NCBI RefSeq assembly: GCF_008041835.1
Contig: NZ_VRYE01000005.1
Span: forward strand, 62,001 to 126,000
Length of the DNA stretch: 64,000 nt
Reading direction: 5' to 3'
Source: Ectopseudomonas mendocina
GTDB taxonomy: Bacteria > Pseudomonadota > Gammaproteobacteria > Pseudomonadales > Pseudomonadaceae
The notes under the pieces are model-generated. The model did not search any database. It worked only from the letters and a program-made list of their open reading frames with translations, and was not told where the DNA came from. Shown here in pieces: positions 51,346-60,522 of the stretch. The position numbers and the translations under genes are program-made. Numbering within the stretch: the stretch's first letter is position 1; every line of letters starts with the position of its first letter.

Positions 51346-52197
51346 TTATTTCAGCCACTCGGCAACGCGCTCCGGGTTGGCCGCGATCCAGTCCTTGGCG
51401 GCCTGGTCCGGCTTGGCGCCTTCGCGAATGGCCAGCATCACCGAACCGACTTCTTCGCCGCTCCAGGAAATCTTGCTGAGGAAGGCGGCAGCGTCGGCGG
51501 CTTTTTCTTTCAGTGCCGGGTTGGCCACGGTGTCGACACGCTCGTCGTCGCCGAAGACTTTCTTCGGATCTTCGAGGAAGCGCAGTTTCCACTTGGCGAA
51601 CATCCAGTGCGGAATCCAGCCGGTGACTACGATCGGCTTCTGCGCCTTCTCGGCGCGGGTCAGGGCGGTGGCCATGGCCGGGCCCGAGCTCGGCATCAGC
51701 TTGATGCTGGTCAGGTTGTATTCCTTGATGGCGTCTTCGGTGCGGCGCATCACGCCGGCACCGGCGTCGATGCCGGTGATCTTGCCGTCGAAGTCCTTGG
51801 CGTATTTCTCCAGATCCTCGATGGTCTTGGCTTCGACGTAGTCCGGCACGATCAGGCCGATCTTGGCGCCGGAGTAGTTGGTACCGAGGATTTCCACCTT
51901 GTCCTTGAGCTTCTCGAAGTACTCGCCATGAGTGGCCGGCAGCCAGGCGGAGAGGGTGGCATCGAGGTCGCCACGGGCCACGCCCTGCCACATGATGGCG
52001 GGTTCGACCGGCTTCAGTTCGACCGTGTAACCGAGTTTGCTTTGCAGGATCTCACCGGCGACGTGGGTGACGGCGACGCTGTCGTCCCAGCCGTTGACGT
52101 AGCCGATCTTCAAGGTGGGCTTGTCGGCGGCCAGGGCGCTGCCCATGCCGATGGCCAGGGCGGCAGCGCCGAGGCAGAGGTGCTTGATTACGCGCAT
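51346..52197 (-). CDS. Glycine betaine/proline-type periplasmic binding protein (OpuAC domain)
   Basis: The 283-residue protein has a signal peptide (SALAAD, about 1-23) and an OpuAC domain that binds quaternary amines through an aromatic box, with WDDSVAVTHVAGEIL, PVEPAIMWQGVARGDLDATLSAWLP and TGWIPHWMFAKW. It is 208 bases downstream of the cbcX gene and could serve the same CbcWV transporter with a different ligand, like the interchangeable BetX, CaiX and CbcX proteins of P. aeruginosa. Glycine betaine is the most likely ligand. Confidence 0.88.
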   Translation of the reverse strand: MRVIKHLCLGAAALAIGMGSALAADKPTLKIGYVNGWDDSVAVTHVAGEILQSKLGYTVELKPVEPAIMWQGVARGDLDATLSAWLPATHGEYFEKLKDKVEILGTNYSGAKIGLIVPDYVEAKTIEDLEKYAKDFDGKITGIDAGAGVMRRTEDAIKEYNLTSIKLMPSSGPAMATALTRAEKAQKPIVVTGWIPHWMFAKWKLRFLEDPKKVFGDDERVDTVANPALKEKAADAAAFLSKISWSGEEVGSVMLAIREGAKPDQAAKDWIAANPERVAEWLK

Positions 52198-52305
52198 GTT
52201 TGTTGTGCTCCATCAGTGAGTGGCAGTTGCAAGATCGTTGACTGGCTCGTTCTCATTGCGGGCCTTGCGAATCCGTATTGCGCAGCAGATAGCGGTTTCG
52301 CGGGC

Positions 52306-52386
52306 AAAATCTCCCCGTCACGGCCGGAAATCAGCCGCTAGTGGTTTACGAGGAGATTTTCAGGCTCGAACCCTGAGGTTCGAGCC
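52306..52386 (-). other. Two adjacent hairpins between cbcX and the OpuAC gene
   Basis: Stem 1 has 10-bp perfect arms GGCTCGAACC/GGTTCGAGCC with a CTGA loop (52363-52386). Stem 2 has 9-bp arms AAAATCTCC/GGAGATTTT (52306-52314 with 52352-52360) around a smaller stem. No T-run follows on the minus strand, so the pair may stabilise the upstream mRNA or limit read-through rather than terminate. Confidence 0.6.
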
Positions 52387-52405
52387 CGAATCGGGTCGTG
52401 GCTTG

Positions 52406-53350
52406 TTACAGCCCGACGTGTTTCTTCACGGCGGCAACGCCGTCCTGACCGTCAAAGGTGGTCACGCCGTTCAGCCACTGGTCGAGGATCGCCGGGTTGG
52501 CCTTGATCCACTCCTTGGCGACGGTCTGCGGGTTTTCCTTCTCCAGCACCTTTTCCATCAGTTGGCTTTCGATATCGACGGTGAACTGCAGGTTGTTCAG
52601 CAGTTTGCCAACGTTCTCGCAGCGCGCTTCGTAATCCGGAGTTACCACGGTGTAGACCTTGGCTGCACCGTAGTCGGGGCCGAACACGTCGTCACCGCCG
52701 GACAGGTAGGTGATGTCGTGCTGAGTGTTCATCGGGTGTGGCGCCCAGCCGAGGAAAACCACTGGCTCTTTCTTCTTGATGGCGCGCGATACCTGCACCA
52801 GCATCCCGGCTTCGCTGGACTCGACCATGCGGAAGTCGCCGAGGTCGAATTGATTGTTCTTGATCATGCCGTCGATCAGCAGGTTGCCATCGTTACCCGG
52901 CTCGATGGCGTAGATCTTGCCGCCCAACTGATCCTTGAACTTGGCGATATCCTGGAAGCTCTTCAGGCCGGCTTCGGCCGCGTAGGTCGGTACCGCCAGG
53001 GTGTACTTGGCGCCTTCGAGATTGGCCTTGGGCAATACCTTGACGCCGTTGTCCTTGAGGAAGGGCTCGATCACCGAGTCCATCGAGGGTGCCCAGTAGC
53101 CGAGGAAGACATCCACCTGGCCGCTTTTCACACCGGTGAAGGCGATGGGCACCGAAGCCATGATCTTGCGCGGCTGGTAGCCCAGGCCCTCGACCAGGGT
53201 CATGGCCACGCCGGTGGTGGCGGCGATGTCGGCCCAGCCGATTTCGGCGAAACGTACCTGTTTGCAGCTCGCCGGCTCTGCGGCCATGGCACCCTGCATC
53301 AGGGCGCAGGACAGCAGGCCGATTGCGGCGGTGATCTTGATCGTTTTCAT
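52406..53350 (-). CDS. cbcX: CbcX-type choline/betaine periplasmic binding protein
   Basis: The 314-residue protein has a signal peptide (GAMAAEP, about 1-23) and a ChoX-type OpuAC domain with EIGWADIAATTGVAMTLVEGLGY, GQVDVFLGYWAPSMD and FLGWAPHPMN, which provide the aromatic and acidic residues of the choline pocket. It is 27 bases after the permease gene, so cbcV-cbcW-cbcX form one operon. Such high-copy binding proteins are usually last in the operon, as here. Confidence 0.92.
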   Translation of the reverse strand: MKTIKITAAIGLLSCALMQGAMAAEPASCKQVRFAEIGWADIAATTGVAMTLVEGLGYQPRKIMASVPIAFTGVKSGQVDVFLGYWAPSMDSVIEPFLKDNGVKVLPKANLEGAKYTLAVPTYAAEAGLKSFQDIAKFKDQLGGKIYAIEPGNDGNLLIDGMIKNNQFDLGDFRMVESSEAGMLVQVSRAIKKKEPVVFLGWAPHPMNTQHDITYLSGGDDVFGPDYGAAKVYTVVTPDYEARCENVGKLLNNLQFTVDIESQLMEKVLEKENPQTVAKEWIKANPAILDQWLNGVTTFDGQDGVAAVKKHVGL

Positions 53351-53377
53351 CTGCGGTTCCCTGTGAAGTGAAACGGA

Positions 53378-54262
53378 TTAGGTGGACTGGCGCTGCAGCT
53401 TGCCGCTGAACCAGGCGAACACGCCGCGCCTGGCGGTCTGCTTGGTGCCGAAGCTTTCGGTGATGCGGTCGAGAATGATCGCCAGCAACACCACGGCCAT
53501 GCCGCTCTCGAAGCCTAGCCCGATGTCCAGACGCTGGATGCTCGCCAGCACATCGTTGCCCAGGCCGCCGGCGCCGACCATCGAGGCGATGATCACCATC
53601 GACAGGGCCATCATGATGGTCTGGTTGACCCCGGCCATGATCGACGGCATGGCGTTGGGCAACTGCACCTTGAACAGCAACTGGCGACTGGTGCAGCCGA
53701 ACGACTGGCCGGCCTCGACGATTTCCTTGTTCACCTGGCGAATGCCCAGGCTGGTCAGACGTACCGCCGGCGGCATGGCGAAGATCACCGTGGCGATGAT
53801 GCCGGGCACGCGGCCAAGGCCGAACAGCATGGCCGCCGGGATCAGGTAGACGAACGCCGGCATGGTCTGCATGAAGTCGAGGATCGGCCGGATGATGGTG
53901 GCCACGCGCTCGCTGCGCGCCGCCCAGATGCCCAGCGGAATGCCCAGCAGCAGGCTGATCAGGGTCGAGGAGAAGGTCAGGCCGAGGGTGACCACGGTCT
54001 GCTCCCAGAAGCCGGTCATGACGATGAGGATGAAGGCCACCGCGGTGAAGATGGCGAAGCGTACGCCGATGCGCCACAGGCCGAGGCCGACGAAGATGGC
54101 GATCAGCAGCCAGGCCGGCGGCAGCATCAGCAGGTTCTCGATGCCCTCGGAGAAGCCGCTGACCAGTTGCCCGATGCTGTCGAACAGGCCGCTGTAGTTG
54201 TCCAGCAGGTGCTGGACCACGTCGTTGACCCAGCTGCCCAGGTCGAGTTTCTTGTCACTCAT
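53378..54262 (-). CDS. cbcW: CbcW-type quaternary amine ABC permease
   Basis: The 294-residue inner-membrane permease has about seven helices and the ProW-type cytoplasmic loop (GIRQVNKEIVEAGQSFGCTSRQLLFKVQLPNAMPSIMAG) that docks with the ATPase. It carries choline, betaine or carnitine delivered by periplasmic binding proteins. Its start overlaps the end of cbcV by 8 bases, so the two are translationally coupled. Confidence 0.94.
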   Translation of the reverse strand: MSDKKLDLGSWVNDVVQHLLDNYSGLFDSIGQLVSGFSEGIENLLMLPPAWLLIAIFVGLGLWRIGVRFAIFTAVAFILIVMTGFWEQTVVTLGLTFSSTLISLLLGIPLGIWAARSERVATIIRPILDFMQTMPAFVYLIPAAMLFGLGRVPGIIATVIFAMPPAVRLTSLGIRQVNKEIVEAGQSFGCTSRQLLFKVQLPNAMPSIMAGVNQTIMMALSMVIIASMVGAGGLGNDVLASIQRLDIGLGFESGMAVVLLAIILDRITESFGTKQTARRGVFAWFSGKLQRQST

Positions 54263-55460
54263 GGGATTCCCCCTGCAGGCGGGTCAGCAGACGGCCCTTG
54301 CTGATGGCGCCGCAGTAATGACCTTCGGCGTCCACCACCGGGATCGGCCCTTCGTTGTCCACCAGACGGCTGATGACGTCTTCCAGCGGCATGTCCTCGG
54401 GAACCGGCACCACCTGCTTGAGGGCGTTGGCCTCGAGCGGACGGGGCTCGTCGCCGTCGACCATCAGGGCGATCTTTTCCAGGCTGATCGAGCCCTGGAA
54501 ATGGTTGTCCTCGTCGACGATGAAGGCGTAGTGCTTGTCCAGCGCCTGCAGCTCCTTGCAGATCTTCGCCGCGTCCGGTGCCTTGCCGTTGTACACGTAG
54601 GTCGGCACGCTGTCGGCCTTGAGCTGGCCGGCGGTGAGATAACGGCTGGTGTCGACCGTGTCGAAGAAGTTGCGCACGTATTCGTTGGCCGGCTTCTCGA
54701 TCAGCTCCTGCGGGGTGCCGACCTGGATCAGCTTGCCGCCTTCCATGATGCCGATGCGGGTACCGATGCGCATGGCTTCCTCGATGTCGTGGGAGACGAA
54801 GATGATGGTGCGGCGGTGGGTCTTCTGCAGCTCCAGCAGCACGTCCTGCATCTCGCGGCGCTTGAGCGGGTCGAGGGCGGAAAAGGCCTCGTCCATGATG
54901 ATCATCGAGGGGTTGACCGCCAGCGCGCGTGCCAGGCCGACGCGCTGCTGCATGCCGCCGGACAGCTCGTTCGGGTACTTGCTGGCGAAGGGTGCCAGGC
55001 CGACCTGCTCGAGCACCTCCATGGCGCGCTTCTCGCGCTCCTTGCGGCCGACGCCGGCCACTTCCAGGCCGAAGGCGGCGTTGTCCAGCACGCTGCGCGA
55101 GGGCATCAGGGCGAAGGACTGGAAGACCATGCTCATGTCGCGACGGCGCAGGTCGATCAGTTGCGACTGCGGCAGCTTGGCCACGTTCTGGCCATCGATG
55201 TAGACATCGCCGGCGCTGGGTTCGACCAGGCGGTTGATCAGGCGGATCAGGGTGGATTTGCCGGAGCCGGACAGGCCCATGAGCACGAAGATTTCGCCTT
55301 CCTCGACGCTGAACGACACGTCGCTGACGCCGATCACGGCGCCCTTCTCGGCGAGGATCCGCTCCTTGCTCCAGCCTTCCTTGAGCAGGCCGATGGCTTC
55401 TTGTGGGTTGGAGCCAAACACCTTGTACAGGTGTTCGACCACGATCTTTCCAGACTGCAT
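54255..55460 (-). CDS. cbcV: CbcV-type quaternary amine ABC transporter ATPase
   Basis: The 401-residue ATPase powers uptake of choline and betaine. It has Walker A GLSGSGKST (62-70), the signature LSGGMQQRVGLARAL, Walker B MIIMDEAFSALDP and a C-terminal pair of CBS domains (about 280-400) typical of osmoregulated ProV/OpuAA subunits. The start at 55460 has AAGGGGAAA upstream; the longer frame adds 14 residues without support. It is the first gene of cbcVWX, and the promoter must lie in the 951-base gap upstream. Confidence 0.94.
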   Translation of the reverse strand: MQSGKIVVEHLYKVFGSNPQEAIGLLKEGWSKERILAEKGAVIGVSDVSFSVEEGEIFVLMGLSGSGKSTLIRLINRLVEPSAGDVYIDGQNVAKLPQSQLIDLRRRDMSMVFQSFALMPSRSVLDNAAFGLEVAGVGRKEREKRAMEVLEQVGLAPFASKYPNELSGGMQQRVGLARALAVNPSMIIMDEAFSALDPLKRREMQDVLLELQKTHRRTIIFVSHDIEEAMRIGTRIGIMEGGKLIQVGTPQELIEKPANEYVRNFFDTVDTSRYLTAGQLKADSVPTYVYNGKAPDAAKICKELQALDKHYAFIVDEDNHFQGSISLEKIALMVDGDEPRPLEANALKQVVPVPEDMPLEDVISRLVDNEGPIPVVDAEGHYCGAISKGRLLTRLQGESHE

Positions 55461-56411
55461 GGGACGTTTCCCCTTCAATCGGCATCCAGTTGGCACTGGC
55501 ACGACTGGGCACGCATCATCGAAGCGTAGAACAGCGGTGACCGGCCTCAGATATCTGTGGGTGTTTTCTGAAAGTCGAGGTTGGCGAACGTTTCGCTGCG
55601 CTGGCTGACGCAGTCACCCGGACACATCCACGCGGCGCACCGGCAGCCCGTCGCGTCGTTGCATCGTGTCGATGAGTGAACCTTGCCTTGCCGTACTGCA
55701 AACCGCTTTCCAAACCCTCTGGCAGTGTTTCGAAACCCAATCCCTTGGGGGTTCACGTTCCATCCTGGAACATGCGTACATCCGAAATTTCTTGTTGGGC
55801 TGGCGCCCGCAAAGGTGATGGGCCAGCGCTTATCTGTTCTTCGGTCCGGGGTTGTGGGGCCCCGGTCTGCCGCCCTCTGAAGGAGCCGGCAGCGACGTTA
55901 TCGGCTGACTCAACGATATAGCCTTGGAGCCTGCGCAATTATCGGTTTGCGACTCTGACATGTTGGGCGGCGACATGCCGCTGTTCGCTGCGTGTCCACC
56001 GATTTTCCTACCGTCATCGCGGTGCCGACAGGGGGCGATCCGGCGATTTGCGCTGGCCTCCGCAGGCAGATTTCGACTGCGCTGGTACGCTGTACGCGTT
56101 AAAAACCTTAACAAACTCTTTTACCCTCAGGTCAAGCCTGAAGGCCGCGCACGGCGCGCTTTGCAGGGTGCCGATCAGGCTGCAGGCAGCATGTCACGGG
56201 CGCTGCGCTGGTGTTGAAAAAAATGGACAGCGATGCATCGGAAAAGATCATTCCTCACCGAAAAACATTACTGCAGCATTGCGCTTCAGCGTTGAACAGG
56301 CAGCCGTTGCTGTGCTGCCAAAAGCCTCTTCCGGAAGGTGCCAGGGATTCGAGTGGTACGGCGGATTTTTCCGCTTTTTAGCTACAAGTTACTGGTTTTT
56401 CGCGATCTTTT
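55461..56411. other. 951-base gap with no convincing gene
   Basis: Short open frames on both strands have no family features or ribosome sites. Near the cbcV side there must be its promoter. CCGGGG/CCCCGG arms form a hairpin near 55854-55873. Towards the right, GCGGA-TTTT-TCCGC followed by TTTTT (about 56362-56380) looks like a plus-strand terminator although no plus-strand gene is recognised. The stretch from 56210 to 56411 is notably AT-richer than its neighbours. Confidence 0.5.
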
Positions 56412-57308
56412 TCATTGCCGCCGGCTGACACCCTCGCGCCAGCCTGCAACCAGTTCCGGGTTGTCGTCCATCCAGCGTTTGGCCACGCGCCGCCGGTTGG
56501 TATTGCCTTCGAGCACGCCGCTCATCAACTGGTTTTCCGCGGCGATGGTGAAAACCATGTTGCGAAACAGCCGAGCCACGTTCGGGCACTCCCTGGCGAA
56601 GCCGCCGCGGGCGACGGTATTGACCTTGGCCGCGCCATAGTCGGGACCGAAATACTGGTCGCCGCCGGAGAGATAGAACATGCGCAGCCGATCGTTCATC
56701 GGGTGCGGTTCCCAGCCGAGGAATACGGCGGAGCGCCCCATCTGCTGGGCACGTTCGACGTGGTTGAGCATGCCCTTCTCGCTGCTTTCCACCAGGGTGA
56801 AGTCACCCAGGCCGAAGACGTTCTCGCGGATCATGCTCTTGACCATCTCGTTGCCTTCGTTGCCCGGTTCGATGCCGAAGATCTGCCCACGCAACTGGTC
56901 CCTGAAACGATGGATATCGGCGAAGTCCTGCAGGCCGGCTTTGTGCGCAGGCTCCAGCACGGCGAGGGTGTAGCGCACGGTGGGCAGGTTGGTCTGCAGG
57001 GTTTCGATGCGGCCGTTTTGCAGGTGGGGGTCGATCAACTGGGTCTGCGCCGGCATCCAGTTGCCGAGAAAGACATCGACTTTGCCTTCGGCGAGCGCCT
57101 GATAGGTGTCAGGCAGCGACAGGCGCCTGACCTGGGTGCGATAGCCCAGGTCGGTCAGTACCAGGCGGGCGACGGCAGTGGTCATGGTGATGTCGGTCCA
57201 GCCGACATCGGCGAAGGTGATCATCTCGCATCGTTCGGCTTCCGCCGCAGGCAGGGTGGCGCCGTACAGCAGGCCGGCTACAAGCAGCCAATGAGCGAGT
57301 CTGTTCAT
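56412..57308 (-). CDS. ChoX-like periplasmic binding protein for choline or a related amine
   Basis: The 298-residue protein has a signal peptide (AAEAERC, about 1-24) and a ChoX-type OpuAC domain paralogous to CbcX: TFADVGWTDITMTTAVARLVLTDLGY, EGKVDVFLGNWMPAQTQ and FLGWEPHPMN. It stands alone, 951 bases upstream of cbcV and divergent from gbdR, and probably feeds the CbcWV transporter with another quaternary amine (choline or carnitine). In P. aeruginosa the separate binding proteins CaiX and BetX behave this way. Confidence 0.88.
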   Translation of the reverse strand: MNRLAHWLLVAGLLYGATLPAAEAERCEMITFADVGWTDITMTTAVARLVLTDLGYRTQVRRLSLPDTYQALAEGKVDVFLGNWMPAQTQLIDPHLQNGRIETLQTNLPTVRYTLAVLEPAHKAGLQDFADIHRFRDQLRGQIFGIEPGNEGNEMVKSMIRENVFGLGDFTLVESSEKGMLNHVERAQQMGRSAVFLGWEPHPMNDRLRMFYLSGGDQYFGPDYGAAKVNTVARGGFARECPNVARLFRNMVFTIAAENQLMSGVLEGNTNRRRVAKRWMDDNPELVAGWREGVSRRQ

Positions 57309-57908
57309 GGATCACACCTGCCTGTTCGAGAGCGATGGATGGAGTCGCTGACTAGAAAGCAAATCACGGACCGCCTGCATCGTGAAAAACGACCTCCACA
57401 TGCCCAGGATGGACGTCATTCGGCGTCGGGCGCAGGTCTTGACCGACGCCGGCGAGTGCGGAGGCACTCCGCGCTGCGCAGTGTGCGCTCGGCTCGGACG
57501 GCGACCTGCCATGCGCTTCTTTTCCCGCCGCTACCCGAATCAGGGCAGCGCAGGGGCAGGCGGGGGCATTTCGCCAGTTTTTGGTGCGCTGCACCCTTCA
57601 GCAAGCCGTGCGATGAGCTGTTACCGCCCATCCGTTACTGCCTTGAAGGGGCTGTGTAGGGGCTATCCTCGACAGTGCTACCGAAATGCACAGAGCCCCT
57701 GGAAACCGGGCCTCACGGGCTGTTCGCAGGCTGCTGCAACAGCTTGCGAAGCCCGGTTGGCGCGCCGGTCGTTTTTTATTGAAGGCCTGATCAATTTCGG
57801 CATGGGCTTTGCGTGATTTCCATGACCAGCTGGTCTCGAATCAGCGCATAACAAAACCAAGGTCCGCCCGTCGGGCCGATACCGTGCTTAGCGTGAGGGT
57901 TTCCATCG
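57309..57908. other. 600-base divergent space between the ChoX-like gene and gbdR
   Basis: No gene is supported. It must hold both divergent promoters. A long hairpin lies at 57704-57758 and a GTTTTTTATT run at 57771-57780; the last 130 bases before gbdR are AT-richer. I could not place promoter boxes or GbdR sites with confidence. Confidence 0.5.
57704..57758 (+). other. Long hairpin followed by a T-run in the gbdR leader
   Basis: Outer arms AACCGGGC/GCCCGGTT and inner arms TTCGCAGGCTG/CAGCTTGCGAA (one mismatch) form a bulged hairpin with a CTGCAA loop. GTTTTTTATT follows 12 bases later, about 130 bases before the gbdR start. It could be an attenuator or the 3' end of a small RNA. Confidence 0.5.
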
Positions 57909-59006
57909 ATGTCGCAGTCCAGCCAAGGGGCGCAACCCCAGAATCGTGCCGCCCAGTCCATCGGCTTCCTGCTCCTGGACAATTTCACCCTGATTTCCCT
58001 GGCCTCGGCCGTGGAGCCCCTGCGCATGGCCAACCAGCTCTCCGGCAAGGAGCTGTATCGCTGGCACACGCTGACCCTCGATGGCCAGCCCGTCAGCGCC
58101 AGCGACGGCTTGCAGATCACCCCGGACGCTTCCATGCACAACGCACCGGCACTGGACGCGGTGATCGTCTGCGGCGGCGTGGACATCCAGCACAGCGTCA
58201 AGCGTGAGCACGTCAGCTGGCTGCAGCTGCAGGCACGCCAGGGTCGCCAGCTCGGCGCCGTGTGCACCGGCAGCTGGGCACTGGCCAAGGCCGGTCTGCT
58301 CGACGGCTACGATTGCAGCGTGCACTGGGAGTGTCTGGCCTCGATGCAGGAAGCCTTCCCGCGTGCGGCCATCACCACCCGCCTGTTCTCCATCGACCGC
58401 AACCGCAATACCTCGTCCGGCGGCACCGCGCCGATGGACATGATGCTGCACCTGATCGGCCAGCAGCATGGCCGGGAGCTGGCCGCCGGCATCTCCGAGA
58501 TGTTCATCTACGAGCGCATCCGCAACGAGCAGGATCACCAGCGCGTGCCGCTCAAGCACATGCTCGGCAGCAACCAGCCCAAGCTGCAGGAAATCGTCGC
58601 GCTGATGGAGGCCAACCTCGAGGAGCCGATCGATCTCGACGAGCTGGCCTGCTTCGTCGACATCTCCCGTCGTCAACTCGAGCGCCTGTTCCAGAAGTAT
58701 CTGCACTGCTCGCCATCGCGCTACTACCTCAAGCTGCGTCTGATCCGTGCGCGTCAGCTGCTCAAGCAGACCAGCATGTCGATCATCGAAGTGGCCTCGG
58801 TGTGCGGCTTCGTTTCCACCCCGCACTTCTCCAAGTGCTATCGCGAATATTTCGGCATTCCGCCGCGCGACGAACGTGCCGGCCAACAAGGCCATAACCT
58901 GGTGGTGCTGCTGCCGATTCCCGAACAGCAGCAGGTCAATTCCAGTGCGGTGCTGGCGCTTAGCCGTGCGCAGGGTGAATCGACCTTCGCCAGTGTGCGG
59001 ATCTAG
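57909..59006 (+). CDS. gbdR: GbdR-type AraC/GATase1 regulator of glycine betaine catabolism
   Basis: The 365-residue regulator has an N-terminal DJ-1/PfpI-like (GATase1) domain (about 15-200, with GFLLLDNFTLISLASAVEPLRMAN and the nucleophile-elbow GAVCTGSWALAKAG) and a C-terminal AraC double helix-turn-helix (about 225-325, IDLDELACFVDISRRQLERLF and SIIEVASVCGFVSTPHFSKCYREYFG). Length and sequence fit GbdR, which senses glycine betaine or dimethylglycine and activates their catabolism and uptake genes. Position beside bet and cbc genes supports GbdR over CdhR or SouR paralogues. Confidence 0.9.
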   Translation: MSQSSQGAQPQNRAAQSIGFLLLDNFTLISLASAVEPLRMANQLSGKELYRWHTLTLDGQPVSASDGLQITPDASMHNAPALDAVIVCGGVDIQHSVKREHVSWLQLQARQGRQLGAVCTGSWALAKAGLLDGYDCSVHWECLASMQEAFPRAAITTRLFSIDRNRNTSSGGTAPMDMMLHLIGQQHGRELAAGISEMFIYERIRNEQDHQRVPLKHMLGSNQPKLQEIVALMEANLEEPIDLDELACFVDISRRQLERLFQKYLHCSPSRYYLKLRLIRARQLLKQTSMSIIEVASVCGFVSTPHFSKCYREYFGIPPRDERAGQQGHNLVVLLPIPEQQQVNSSAVLALSRAQGESTFASVRI

Positions 59007-59070
59007 TTTTCAGCAAGCCAAGGGCTGCGCTGCCTGAGCTGGCCACGTACAGCTTGCTTTGCGTCGATGG

Positions 59071-60507
59071 CTACATCGGTCGATCAGGCTGTGACTGCAA
59101 GGCACATTCACCCAGTACGCGCAGACCCTTGGCCAGTTCTGGAGACAGCGGCCTGCCCAGGCATAATCTCAGGCCTGTAGTGGGCTGACCATCAGCGAAG
59201 AAGATGCCACTGCCGGCGATATGGTAGCCCTGCTGATGTGCCAACTGTTGCAGCTTGGCCATGTCGGTGCTCATCGGTAATTCCAGCCAGTGGATGAACC
59301 CTCCACGTGGTGGTACGTAAAGCGTGCCTGGCGGGAATGACGAATCCACCAGTGCCCGCATCAAGTCGCTCGTGGTGGCCAGTTGTTCGCGTAGCCGAGC
59401 GCAGTGTTCGTCCATGTACCCACGGCCGATGAACTCGTTCAGCGTGCTTTGTGCCAGGCTCGATACCGCCAGGTTGCGCGAAAACATCTGGGCGAGGATG
59501 GCATCGCGGTACTTGCCGGCCACGCACCAACCTACTCGGTAACCCGGAGCGACAGTCTTGGAGAACGATGAGCAGTAGATGGTCTGCCCGGTGTGGTCAT
59601 GGCTCTTGAGTGCCCTCGGTCGCTCGGCCTCCGGTACCAGATCGAAGAAGATGTCGTCCTCGATGATTGGCACAGCAGCCTCGCTAGCCAGCAGCGCCAG
59701 CCTGGCACGGGCGTGATCGGGCATGATGAAGCCGCGTGGGTTCTGCAGGGTGGGGTTGAGGAAGATTACATCGACTTTCTTCTGTTTCAGCGCCTCCTCC
59801 AGGTGTTCCATGTCGATCCCGCTTTCCGCGTGGGTACGTATGGGCAGCGCACGCATTCCAAGACGCTCGATGGTTTGCAGGATCCCGTAGTAGGTAGGCG
59901 TTTCTATGGCTACGGTGGCGCCAGGAGGGGCGATGGATTCCAGGGCCAGCTCCAGGGCTACGGTGTCCCCGGAGGTCACCAGCACTTCGTCAGGGCTGCA
60001 GACCACCCCTCGGCTAAGCATCAGCCCAGCGATGCGCCGGCGCAGTGCCGCATGGCCAGGTGGTGGTATCAGCTCGGCAATCGACAGGTTGGCTTTGCTG
60101 GCTAGCGTGGCCGTACATTTGTTGAGTAGCACGTGCGGGGTGAGGTCGCCATGCAACACCGCTGAACTCAATGAAAGGCCAGTACTGCTTGTCGCCTGAG
60201 AAAGCATGGCGACTACCGCGTGATTGACATTGACCGTGACGGTTGAAAAATCGAAGGTGCTTTCCATGCTGGCGCGCCCAGCAGCCGATACGAAGTAGCC
60301 GACCCTAGGTACGCTCAACACGTAGGCATTGGCCTCAAGGTCAACTAGGGCTCGCTGCACGGTGGTGATGCTGGTGGTAAACAGGCGAGCTAACGTGCGG
60401 ATCGACGGCAACTTTGTCTGTGCTGGCCATTCACCGCTGTCGATCTGGCGAATTATCCAGTCCTTGACTATCCGCCAGCGTTTATCAGCTACATCGAACC
60501 GATCCAT
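59071..60507 (-). CDS. MocR-type GntR/aminotransferase regulator
   Basis: The 478-residue protein has an N-terminal GntR winged helix (about 8-75, with LPSIRTLARLFTTSITTVQRALVDLEANAYV) and a class I aminotransferase-like domain with PLP Lys317 (SSFSKTVAPGYRVGW) and the PLP-ring Asp region IIEDDIFFD. MocR proteins sense an amino compound or PLP and control nearby metabolic or transport genes. It is last in the four-gene minus-strand operon, 15 bases after the permease gene, so it is likely autoregulated and controls that operon. Confidence 0.92.
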   Translation of the reverse strand: MDRFDVADKRWRIVKDWIIRQIDSGEWPAQTKLPSIRTLARLFTTSITTVQRALVDLEANAYVLSVPRVGYFVSAAGRASMESTFDFSTVTVNVNHAVVAMLSQATSSTGLSLSSAVLHGDLTPHVLLNKCTATLASKANLSIAELIPPPGHAALRRRIAGLMLSRGVVCSPDEVLVTSGDTVALELALESIAPPGATVAIETPTYYGILQTIERLGMRALPIRTHAESGIDMEHLEEALKQKKVDVIFLNPTLQNPRGFIMPDHARARLALLASEAAVPIIEDDIFFDLVPEAERPRALKSHDHTGQTIYCSSFSKTVAPGYRVGWCVAGKYRDAILAQMFSRNLAVSSLAQSTLNEFIGRGYMDEHCARLREQLATTSDLMRALVDSSFPPGTLYVPPRGGFIHWLELPMSTDMAKLQQLAHQQGYHIAGSGIFFADGQPTTGLRLCLGRPLSPELAKGLRVLGECALQSQPDRPM

Positions 60508-60522
60508 GGGTGCCTTGGTGAC

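Noticed and set aside
55854..55873. CCGGGG/CCCCGG hairpin as a terminator of cbcV
   Set aside because: It lies upstream of cbcV relative to its direction of transcription and has no T-run.
55924..56428. Overlapping short plus-strand frames in the 951-base gap
   Set aside because: Translations are Arg-, Cys- and Ser-rich with no domain, start site or codon preference like the neighbours.
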